Origin: Saccharomycopsis malanga | Taxonomy: Eukaryota > Ascomycota > Saccharomycetes > Ascoideales > Saccharomycopsidaceae | Direction: 5' to 3' | Length of the DNA stretch: 64,000 nt | NCBI GenBank assembly: GCA_004014935.1 | Contig: CP025324.1 | Coordinates: forward strand, 248,001-312,000 | Shown: positions 21,974-30,448 of the stretch, piece after piece | Numbering within the stretch: the stretch's first letter is position 1 | How the letters are laid out: each line of letters opens with the position of its first letter | Notes under the pieces: model-generated | Told to the model about the DNA's origin: nothing | The model's database searches: none | What the model saw: only the letters and a program-made list of their open reading frames with translations | Made by a program: the position numbers and the translations under genes

Positions 21974-22048
21974 TGGCCCAGCGGCTAATACTCTCGGAGA
22001 AAAGAAAAAAAACCTAACAGGCTTACCGGTTCGATTCCCGGCACTTTT
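21974..22048 (+). ncRNA. Pol III-type A-box/B-box unit, tRNA-like relic or small RNA
   Basis: TGGCCCAGCGGC (21974-21985) matches the A-box TRGCNNAGYNGG at 11 of 12 positions, GGTTCGATTCC (22028-22038) is a perfect B-box, and TTTTT at 22044-22048 is a Pol III terminator. A TATA sequence lies at 21931-21942. The 54 nt from A-box to B-box start would suit a tRNA with a long variable arm or intron, but I cannot fold an acceptor stem or a standard T-arm (CCGG/CCGG closes an 8 nt loop). It is either a decayed tRNA gene, an extra-TFIIIC site, or an unknown small RNA. Confidence 0.45.
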
Positions 22049-22130
22049 TACTCACTGCTTTTACGATGATGACAGTCTAGTGCTTACTTTTCTATTTATT
22101 GAATGAAAATATTAAAAAGGCCGAACATGA

Positions 22131-22225
22131 ATTGGTGTTTCCCCACTGCGTTTTACCAAGTGCCTTTAGACATAGCGCGTATATACCAAACTGATATTTA
22201 CTGGGCTCGAAATATATGATATTAT
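22131..22225 (+). repeat. dispersed repeat, copy B
   Basis: Second copy of the 15053-15145 repeat in the same orientation, about 83 bp downstream of the Pol III terminator and 108 bp upstream of the IBTK-like ATG. Closeness to a Pol III unit is typical of some yeast LTR elements, but no element structure is visible. Confidence 0.6.
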
Positions 22226-22333
22226 AGTTAAAGCTTCTTTTACAGAACGCGCGTTTAGCAAAATTCGCACACTCAAAGATATATATCAAACTTTTCAGAT
22301 GTTCTCATCAAGAGTTTCAAACAATAATATTTG

Positions 22334-25300
22334 ATGTTTGGTTGGAAAAGTTGTATGAACGCCGCTAATTTAACATGTTCTAAATTCACATTCACAAGCG
22401 ATACTGATTCTATTGCTACTACGGTAGCACCAGCGACAAGGGATGAACAGGGCAGCCGTGCCAAAGTTAACTATGAAGGCCAGGTTTTTGGCAAGCTTAA
22501 TAACCTTGATCAGTATGATTTATCGAAGCGAGACATATTTGGACGGACATTTTTACATTGGGTGTGTATCACCGGCAGAGACGATATTTTAAACCAGCTT
22601 TTGAAGAAGCATTTTGGGCAAAAGAGCAAAAATAGATCATCTTGGCCAGAGAACAAGTCGCCACTCAACTTGTGTATTGCGGACTGGGAGAACGGTTACA
22701 ACTGTCTTCACTATGCCATATATCATGGAAACTTTTCCTGTGTCAAGGTTTTGTTACAATCAGAACTTGTAGATATCAAAACGCGAGAGGATCTTTTGAA
22801 TGCAAAAGATCGCGAGGGCGCAACTCCTATAGATTTATTATATTATATGACTGACATTAGATCTTTCAAGCAAATCCCCGTGTCTATTGGGCTATCCAGC
22901 GATCATTACACCACATCGGTGGTTGGTTTCAATACGGTTCCACGATTTGGCGAGGTTGGCACCGATGCGGAGAAGAACAAACCAAAAATCAACGCCAATA
23001 ACGATTGGTGGAATGAGTTACGAGGTGCTTCTGAGATGTATGTATTGGGATCCAACAAAAATAGCACTTTAGGATGTGGTGATTCAGATGACAGAAACGT
23101 TCCTGTAAAATTAAACTCTGCTAGCTTTTTTATTAATCATAGCAAGTCGCTGCGATTAAGCGAAAGACTTTTAAAACCAAGAATCAAAGACATCAAAATT
23201 TCAAAGTATCATACTGTGGTGGTAACCACAGACCAGGTCAACAATATATTTGTGTGTGGAAGTAACAAAACCGGCAGATTGGGATTGGAAACTAATCTGT
23301 TGGTGCCCAAGTTCAGTTTCGAGCCAATCGAGTTTTTCAACAATATACACATCCAGAAGGTGGCGGTGGCAGAAGACCATACAGTGGCTCTTGATTCTAA
23401 TGGTAGAGTATATGCTTGGGGTTCAAATCAGTACGGCCAGCTAGGACACAGCGCAGATGACATGGACGTGTTTTCTAATGTTCCTGTGCAGCTAAATACT
23501 CTGGAATTGAGAAGCCGTAAGATATTAGGGGTTTGTTGCTCGAAAATACATTCGGTGGCATATACTGAAAGCAGTGCTTTAATCTGGGGGTTAAATATAG
23601 GGCAATTTGGATTTCAATCTTTGGGAGAACAAACAAGATATAAAGCCAGTAAGACAGCAATCATTCAATCTTTTCCAAAGAAGTTTGAATTCAATTATGG
23701 GAGCATCATTCAAGTCTTGGCTTTGGAATTTGCTACTTTGATTCTTACTAATACTGCTAATGAAATACATGTCTATATGAACAGTTTCCATGCCAAGATT
23801 CAGCCACCACTCATAGTTAGCCAGTTTGCGAACCATGACAAGGATAACTTTGATTTGTTTGTGTTTAAAGCCACAAGTTCCAGAATTGATGTCAAGAAGA
23901 TTTGTGGAAAAGGAAATGTAATTGCATTGCTTTATGATAATGGATATGTTTTGTCATTCAAGTTGGAAGACAATGCTGCAAATTCGGTATCATTGCTAAA
24001 TAGTATTAATTTCTGTGTTGTGTGGAGTCCAAGAAGAAAAAACATGTTGGCCACTGATGTGGATGTTGCCAATGATGGCTCAATCGTGCTCACAACTACC
24101 CAGGGATTGGCTTTCAGAAAAGATGCCAACAGTGGATCAAGGAAGTCTAGAGATTCGAAAGCCAAAAAGATTCCTTCTATAGACCGGGTTGTCAAAGTAT
24201 CTTGCGACCCCTCTTTTGGTTCGTTTGCGTTTTTGAGAGATAACGTAGACTCCATTCCATTGAAACTTGTACATAACAATATTTGTAGGGATATCCAGAA
24301 TTTGTCTCCAATGCATCAAATTCTTGACTCACCAAAAGCTAATGGTGCTGAGGACGATTTTGTACAGCATTTTTTGCAGCGCCAGAAGATTGTGAAACAT
24401 GATGATTTTGATGGTGTGGAAATGATTGTGGACAACCAGCAAGAAGACGTTACTGCTGAGTACAATTTACACTTAGAAAAGAATAAGAACGACATGCTTT
24501 TTCGGTCGTATCTTGATCGTTGGTGTCTTCGAAACCATCTAGATCCAAAACGGAAAAACAAAGTTACACTGGGCTACAAAGCCGCTGATTTTCTTGAAGC
24601 TCAAAATCGTATAAAGAAAAATGGCGTTGTTGGGAAGACTCACAAATGGAAGTTGGTGGTTGAGGGAGAAAGCATTGTAATAGATGCTGAAATATTAGCT
24701 GTTAGAAGCTCAGTGTTATTTGGGTTGTTCACCAAGAGCCAAACTGTTCAACATGACTCCATTTCCATCACATCTCACACTCAGAGCCGGAAACTTGTTT
24801 TTAACAACGTTAATATTTTGTCGGTGTTGATGATTTTGCATTTCTTGTATACCGATGAAGAAGTCTACATATGGGACGAGTATCCGGTGGGTAGCATGGC
24901 TCCTGCATATATTCAGGCAACTAAGAGATACACATTGAGTTTAGGAAGACTTGTCAAAATTGTAAATGCGTTGGACAAGTTCAAATGCTCATCTTTACTA
25001 GTAGAGTCATTACTTTGTTTAGAAAACCCAAAATACGAGCCTTTGTTGGATACCCAGATAATCTTGCAAGATGGCACTTGTTTTGCTTCGTCCACGTTAC
25101 TTCTGGAAAGATCGAGTTTCTTTAAAAACTGTTTGTCAAGTCGTTGGCGTAGTGCAGATAGAGGGAAGATAACATTGAAGTTTGAAGACATTCTGAAACA
25201 AAATTTTACTTCGGTATTGAGATATTTGTATGGCGAAAGCGCATATCAAATGTTTGACCGCAACGACGAGCTTGCTGACAGACACGCAGTTATCAACGTT

Positions 25301-27055
25301 GCCTTGGAGATGATAGATATATGCGACGAGCTCTTATTGTTAGACTTGAAAGATTATTGCCAGTATTACATTTCTGAATTTATCGACTCTAGCAACGTGT
25401 CTGTTCTTATCAATCTAGCATTGCAGTTCAATGCAAAAAAAATGTTTGAGCAGTGCTGTTGGTACATTTTCAACAACGTGATAGATGTTGTTGTCAACAA
25501 TGCCGATGTGTCATCAAAGTATTTGACCCAAAGCATCTGTTACAAAATCGACCGGTACTTCAAATACTTCTATCAATTGAGAAAATTAGACAAATTGAAG
25601 ACAAATGTGAAATCTTTCAAACCCAAGAAAGCTAGCGAGATCTTGTATAATTTCCTCATGAATTTGAACCAACTCAACCAAGTCTACATGTCAGCTGATA
25701 ACAAGTTTGAACCGCTTATAGATATTCCGCGCTACAAAGCATTTGATAAAGCTTCTAAGATATTGTCAAAAGACGAAAAGCAACGGAAAAGCTCGATTGG
25801 TTCGCCTTCAAACTCATTTTCTGACCATAGTGCTATTTTTGCCGCTGCTTCCCCAGCAAGAACCTCATTTTCAGCAAACAATCTCGCTGCCTTGACAGCT
25901 TTTAGAGGAAAAGGGTTTGTTAGTTTTGACGAGTCTGCAATTGAAGACGGCGATGACAATGACGATTTCATTCCTGTGTCTACATATAGAAGAAAGTCTT
26001 CAAAGAACACGTCCTTCAGTACAGATTACAATGACTCTGCTTCCAAAGCAAAGGGACCTATGGTACGTTCCAATTCCAATTTAGCCACAGAGAGTACAGT
26101 GCTGCTTTATGCTAAGCCCTCTGTTTCACCAAGACCTGTGTCTCAGTCTAGTATTTCTGGAGATAGTCATGCTTGGCCTACATTGGAAAATCAAAACAAG
26201 AGCCCTCATGTGACATCTTCCTCGTCTTTCAAGTTTCCCTCTGGAAATGTCAAAAAAGAAGGTAAAAAAATCATCGTAAGTGGTGGTATTGGTAGAGGCG
26301 CAGGATCTAGTAAGCCGTCAGTAAATATATTTGAAACTGAAAAGCTCCAAAAACCAAAACCACAGGCTAATCCTTGGGCCAAACCACCTGAGACTGCTCA
26401 AGCCCCACAGAGTAGTGTTTCAAGTAGTAAGAAACCTATACCGGTTACAAGAAATGGTAACTCAAGTGTAGGAACAAGTGCTGCTATTTTAGGCAGACCG
26501 AAGACAGCGCCTTTCAAGTTCAATGCTGGAAAGCAGGAGGAAGCATTCCCATCGTTGGCATTGCTAAGTAAACCCAAAGAAGAACCGTCGAGCTTGGCGG
26601 CCATCATGCATGAGGAAGAGATGAAACGGCAAAGAGAACAAGAGCTTGCTGCTAGTAAGAAGACATTGGCAGAGATCCAAGAAGAAGAAGCGTTTAATAA
26701 ATGGTTTGAAGAGGAGTCTAAAAGAGTACAGAGAGAAATGGGAATTTTAGACACCAAACCTAAAAAGAAAAACGAGACCAACAAACGAAAAGGAGCTGCT
26801 GCTAAAAGCAACACTACGGCGAACAACGGCGCGTCTAATAAGAGCAAATCTAAGAACAGCAAACCTAAACTGAACGGAGACACCAGTACAGCCAACAAAC
26901 CTCAAATTAAAGCTCATAAGAAAGGAAAAGAAAATGCTGTTTATGCGGCTGGGAACGATAAAGACCATCCAAAGAAAGATGTAAAAAGCCCAAAGAGTCT
27001 GAACAAAAAGCGAGGCTCTAAAAATGGACCGAAACCAGTAGCTCGCCAAAGTTGA
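22334..27055 (+). CDS. IBTK-like ankyrin / RCC1 / double-BTB protein
   Basis: 1573 residues with the domain order of metazoan IBTK and fission-yeast Btb3-type proteins. Ankyrin repeats at about 58-170 (GRTFLHWVCITGRDDIL, NCLHYAIYHGNFSCVKVLL); RCC1 repeats at about 235-420 (YVLGSNKNSTLGCGD, VCGSNKTGRLGLE, VYAWGSNQYGQLGHS); first BTB at about 770-870 (KLVVEGESIVIDAEIL), second at about 900-1010 (QIILQDGTCFASSTLLLERS). From 1140 on it is disordered, with a Lys/Glu coiled coil near 1420 (EEEMKRQREQELAASKKTLA) and a very basic tail. In other fungi and animals such proteins are substrate adaptors for cullin-3; the adaptor role here is inferred from domains. The ATG at 22334 follows the dispersed repeat; the frame is intact throughout. 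Confidence 0.88.
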   Translation: MFGWKSCMNAANLTCSKFTFTSDTDSIATTVAPATRDEQGSRAKVNYEGQVFGKLNNLDQYDLSKRDIFGRTFLHWVCITGRDDILNQLLKKHFGQKSKNRSSWPENKSPLNLCIADWENGYNCLHYAIYHGNFSCVKVLLQSELVDIKTREDLLNAKDREGATPIDLLYYMTDIRSFKQIPVSIGLSSDHYTTSVVGFNTVPRFGEVGTDAEKNKPKINANNDWWNELRGASEMYVLGSNKNSTLGCGDSDDRNVPVKLNSASFFINHSKSLRLSERLLKPRIKDIKISKYHTVVVTTDQVNNIFVCGSNKTGRLGLETNLLVPKFSFEPIEFFNNIHIQKVAVAEDHTVALDSNGRVYAWGSNQYGQLGHSADDMDVFSNVPVQLNTLELRSRKILGVCCSKIHSVAYTESSALIWGLNIGQFGFQSLGEQTRYKASKTAIIQSFPKKFEFNYGSIIQVLALEFATLILTNTANEIHVYMNSFHAKIQPPLIVSQFANHDKDNFDLFVFKATSSRIDVKKICGKGNVIALLYDNGYVLSFKLEDNAANSVSLLNSINFCVVWSPRRKNMLATDVDVANDGSIVLTTTQGLAFRKDANSGSRKSRDSKAKKIPSIDRVVKVSCDPSFGSFAFLRDNVDSIPLKLVHNNICRDIQNLSPMHQILDSPKANGAEDDFVQHFLQRQKIVKHDDFDGVEMIVDNQQEDVTAEYNLHLEKNKNDMLFRSYLDRWCLRNHLDPKRKNKVTLGYKAADFLEAQNRIKKNGVVGKTHKWKLVVEGESIVIDAEILAVRSSVLFGLFTKSQTVQHDSISITSHTQSRKLVFNNVNILSVLMILHFLYTDEEVYIWDEYPVGSMAPAYIQATKRYTLSLGRLVKIVNALDKFKCSSLLVESLLCLENPKYEPLLDTQIILQDGTCFASSTLLLERSSFFKNCLSSRWRSADRGKITLKFEDILKQNFTSVLRYLYGESAYQMFDRNDELADRHAVINVALEMIDICDELLLLDLKDYCQYYISEFIDSSNVSVLINLALQFNAKKMFEQCCWYIFNNVIDVVVNNADVSSKYLTQSICYKIDRYFKYFYQLRKLDKLKTNVKSFKPKKASEILYNFLMNLNQLNQVYMSADNKFEPLIDIPRYKAFDKASKILSKDEKQRKSSIGSPSNSFSDHSAIFAAASPARTSFSANNLAALTAFRGKGFVSFDESAIEDGDDNDDFIPVSTYRRKSSKNTSFSTDYNDSASKAKGPMVRSNSNLATESTVLLYAKPSVSPRPVSQSSISGDSHAWPTLENQNKSPHVTSSSSFKFPSGNVKKEGKKIIVSGGIGRGAGSSKPSVNIFETEKLQKPKPQANPWAKPPETAQAPQSSVSSSKKPIPVTRNGNSSVGTSAAILGRPKTAPFKFNAGKQEEAFPSLALLSKPKEEPSSLAAIMHEEEMKRQREQELAASKKTLAEIQEEEAFNKWFEEESKRVQREMGILDTKPKKKNETNKRKGAAAKSNTTANNGASNKSKSKNSKPKLNGDTSTANKPQIKAHKKGKENAVYAAGNDKDHPKKDVKSPKSLNKKRGSKNGPKPVARQS

Positions 27056-27336
27056 TATGGCAAGCAAGTACGTTTTATCTACATGAGAAAGCACAACAAA
27101 TTGTTGTGAATTGTCCATACTGTATATATTTTGATTGAAGATTTTGTTATAATCTGTTTTTATATGTTTTGTTGGATTTAATCAAATTTATCATAATACC
27201 AATGACTGATAGTTCTATTCTTTCTGGTTATATTGTACGTTATTAGTTAACATGTAAAATCGGATTGTCCTAACACACTATAAGATGTTTCCTACATAAC
27301 ATATGCTATAAACCTTGTCTATATGCGAACAGTTGA

Positions 27337-27777
27337 CTATATGTCAAATTCTGTTGGCGGAAACCAACCGTACTGTATTAAATCGATTTTTTTCCCTACA
27401 ACCTCAACGTCTTCGCTCTGTAAAAGCTCGGCCTGGCGATCTTCAGCAAAATTGTTTCCCCGAGGAGAAATTTTGCCCTGCGCATTTATCACTCTCCACC
27501 AAGGCACGTTTCCTATATGGTATGGATTCGTGTTTCCTTCAGTATCAGTATTGGCAATTGGAAGGTTTTTTAACGACTGCCCAACCTGCCGAGGATTCAT
27601 CGGCCGAAAGATCAACTTTGCAATATGGCCTTATCTATGTTAGTATACTCTTGAACCTGCCTCTGGCTCTATTTACAATGCTCCCAACATACCATAGGTA
27701 GTCACTTTTCCACGGGGAACCTTCTGGACTTGCAGGTAAACTGCATAGTGAAACGCTACAACTTCTTGGCTGGACAT
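27337..27777 (-). CDS. alkyltransferase-like protein (ATL/Atl1 type), two exons
   Basis: Small DNA-damage sensor of the MGMT family that binds O6-alkylguanine without removing it and directs it to nucleotide excision repair. Exon 1 is 27693-27777 (ATG at 27777), intron 27630-27692 (63 nt; GTATGT donor, TACTAAC branch site, AAG acceptor), exon 2 27337-27629, giving 125 residues. The splice restores VPRGKVTTYGHIAKLIF, matching VPYGKVSTYGEIARYV of S. pombe Atl1. The active-site motif PCHRV of true methyltransferases reads PWWRVINAQGKIS, so the acceptor Cys is Trp, as in ATL proteins. RQVGQSL supplies the DNA-binding helix. The nearest alternative TAG acceptor would give a stop within eight codons. 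Long frames on the + strand here are shadows. Confidence 0.85.
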
Positions 27778-28029
27778 GCTATTGTTTATATTTTTATAGT
27801 CAGCATCTAGTAAATCTCTACTCTGTTTAAATCATCTATTGTAGTCTTGCGATTACATAGTTGATACCTTAGAATACCCTTAGGAACTATTCTGGTCACG
27901 TTGCGCGCATCTTGCATATTATATATATCAATTGATATAAAGGCCTCCAAGTGGTTGGTTAGTAGTACACTGAGATTCTGCTAAAGTATCAACACTGGAA
28001 GTGGTGTCTGTTTGGAAGCAACATCTACT

Positions 28030-28336
28030 ATGTCTTCTGATGATATAAAAGATCTTACAAGTGAACCGTTGAGCACGTCTACCAACAAAAAAGTGGTCTC
28101 CATATTTGATGTTGCCAGCAAATTGGAGTCTAGTTTACAGGAATTGGTATGTATGAAGATTATGATTTGTATGATGCTTAGTTGTACTAACAGAGTAGCT
28201 TAAAAAAGTCGAGGCTTCAGATAATGAAGTGCAGAGTAAAATAGAAAGCGTATCCAAGAAATTGGATAGTTTGGAGAAAAAAGTTAACGACAACTCTGGA
28301 AGATCCTCGGTATCATCACAACATACTAGCCAATGA
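28030..28336 (+). CDS. HSBP1-like small coiled-coil protein, two exons
   Basis: Exon 1 28030-28146, intron 28147-28198 (52 nt, GTATGT donor, TACTAAC branch site, TAG acceptor), exon 2 28199-28336: 84 residues. Around the junction the protein reads LESSLQEL + LKKVEASDNEVQSKIES, then KKLDSLEKKVNDN. Spacing and hydrophobic pattern resemble heat shock factor binding protein 1 (LLQQMQDKFQTMSDQIIGRI, then DDLEKNIADL). HSBP1 forms a coiled-coil trimer and acts in WASH-complex assembly and HSF regulation elsewhere; here only the coiled coil is evident. The splice is in phase and removes an early stop. Divergent from the ATL gene (252 bp apart). Confidence 0.65.
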
Positions 28337-28480
28337 TTTTGAAAGTTTGATATTTGCAGCTATTAGACTAGGTAGACAGTTTTTTAGTGGATCATTATAT
28401 ATAATATAGACATTTTTTTCGGTTTTAAATTAATACACATGCAACCATTGTTCATAAGATACTGTATCTATTGTATAGTA

Positions 28481-28630
<150 letters not shown>

Positions 28631-28856
28631 ATATTTAATTAATTTTGTATATTTAGTAGATTACATAAGACCCTGCTTTCATTATTTTAAATACGACAAA
28701 CCCTCATTCGTCTTCTACACCATAAATCGTTATCAAATCTTTGTATATTTCAAATACAGAATGAATTTTAAGGTCAAAAATAATTTAATATAAATCGAAA
28801 CCAACTACCATTAATCTATCATCAAACAGATTAAATTGTAAACAAGTTGGCCCTAC

Positions 28857-29795
28857 TCATTTGATATCCAATTTAGTTTCCAAAGCGTTCTTGACATCAG
28901 CATAAACTTGGTCAACCGGTTTGTTGCAACTCAATTTGTACACTTTCCCTTGCTTATCGAAATAATCCACAACAGGCATCGAGGTTTCACGGAATGTCTT
29001 AAATCGTTTCTTTAAACTTTCTACATTATCGTCGGCTCTTCCACTAGTTTTGCCCCGGAGCAAAATACGTTCTAACATGACGGATTCTGGACATTCAAAA
29101 AACAAGGTGAACGAGCTTGGGGCAATTTGTTCTTCAAATGAAATTGCTTGGTCCATCTTTCTAGGGAAACCGTCAATCAAGAATCTGGTATTACCCTTAA
29201 CATGATATTCTTTAATAGCATTTTCCAATAATTTTATGGTTACTTCTTGTGGAACAATGAGTCCCTCACGAATATATCTATCAATGAGCTCGCCATACTT
29301 GGAGTTTGGTCTTTTCTGCTCAGCTCTTAACAAATCACCAGCACTCAAATGAACAAAGTCAAAGTCTTTAACCAACTTGGCACTTTGGGTTCCTTTCCCC
29401 GATCCCGGGCCACCCAAAACAAATATAATAGACACTTCACCTGGTTTGAAAACAGGTTCTTTTTTAGGCTCAATGGCAGCCATTGGTGCTAGAACGTTAG
29501 ATGATGTACTCTATTAAGTATTTCATTTCTATTCATACTTACGTTTTCCAGTATAACTAGCAGCAGCAATTGAAGATCCGGCAGCTAACAAAGCTAAAAG
29601 TAGAGCTATTTTAAACTTTCCGTTTGAGTTTTGGTTCAGATTTTCACTAGAGTATTGTCTACTGAAGGCTTTGGAAATAGACTGTTGTTTTACTCCTGTC
29701 AATACGTTGGATGATGCGCTTATAAATAAAAGTTTAGACCCTTGAGAGCCAATAGAACTCCTCGAAAAGCCTCTGATACCACTGCGCAAGAGCAT
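28857..29795 (-). CDS. URA6: UMP kinase Ura6 with spliced N-terminal membrane extension
   Basis: Uridylate kinase converting UMP (and CMP/dUMP) to the diphosphate in pyrimidine synthesis. Core motifs: P-loop FVLGGPGSGKGTQ, HLSAGDLLRAEQ, LIDGFPRKMDQAISFE, LLRGKTSGRADDN; close to S. cerevisiae Ura6. Exon 2 alone (28857-29488) contains an ATG at 29483 giving a 208-residue cytosolic enzyme. A second exon (29543-29795, ATG at 29795) joins in frame through a 54 nt intron (29489-29542; GTAAGT donor, TCTAAC branch site, TAG acceptor), adding 86 residues: a basic Arg/Ser-rich presequence and a hydrophobic segment IALLLALLAAGSSIAAASY. The spliced protein is 294 residues and looks mitochondrial-membrane targeted. 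Both forms may be made. Confidence 0.93.
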
Positions 29796-30448
29796 ATTTA
29801 TATAATTTGCAAATAAATTAAGTATGATCTACTTAATCACTCAATTACTTAAATCTATGTATATTGACAGTTGATAGATAGATGGCTTAACTATGAGCTT
29901 CGGTGAAAAATTGGATGGGCTTGCACGTGAAATAATATGCTCTTAGCATGTGAATGAGAGACATGAAGACGTACCAAGCGAAGCACTTACCAGACCGAAA
30001 GATATTCTTTAATTGAAGGGAATTGTTATATACACGCTATCAACTAGAGTGGAAATAATAGCTTGCTTAGAAAATATAGTAGTTAGATTTAGAGTTGCAT
30101 TATTCCAGGTTTTTTTTTTTCTTTATTTGTTGTTGTTTAACACATCAATATTTGAAACAGGGTTGAACGTTTTTACGAATAAAACAGTTTCAATAGGTAG
30201 TATCAATTGTATATGTAACATGGATAACATACGAGTAATATACAAATGGTTTTGAGTCTTTGTTGAGCTTTCTGCGTTGAAAAGCTGCGTATCTTGTTTA
30301 TTAGGCTTGGCTTGAAATTGCTATAGTACTTTGTTGAAAAATAACTGTGACCTTTGAAATTGTTTCATTACTTGTAATGTAATGGCGCTGCAGTACTGAT
30401 AAAAGACGTTGGTGAATCTATAAATAGAATATATAAAAATCGTGTTAA
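29796..30448. other. intergenic between URA6 and TBC gene
   Basis: About 650 bp. URA6 promoter at the left, TBC-gene 3' region at the right. It contains a T10 tract (30111-30120) and GCACGTG near 29922. Short frames (30013-30255) look random. No gene seen. Confidence 0.5.

Noticed and set aside
22060-22200. Possible C/D snoRNA downstream of the Pol III unit (GATGATGA C-box at 22064)
   Set aside because: The only CTGA D-box is about 125 nt away inside the dispersed repeat, and a T5 terminator lies before the C-box.
27315-27701. Two long + strand frames opposite the ATL gene
   Set aside because: They are shadows: the minus-strand spliced product matches a known family end to end.
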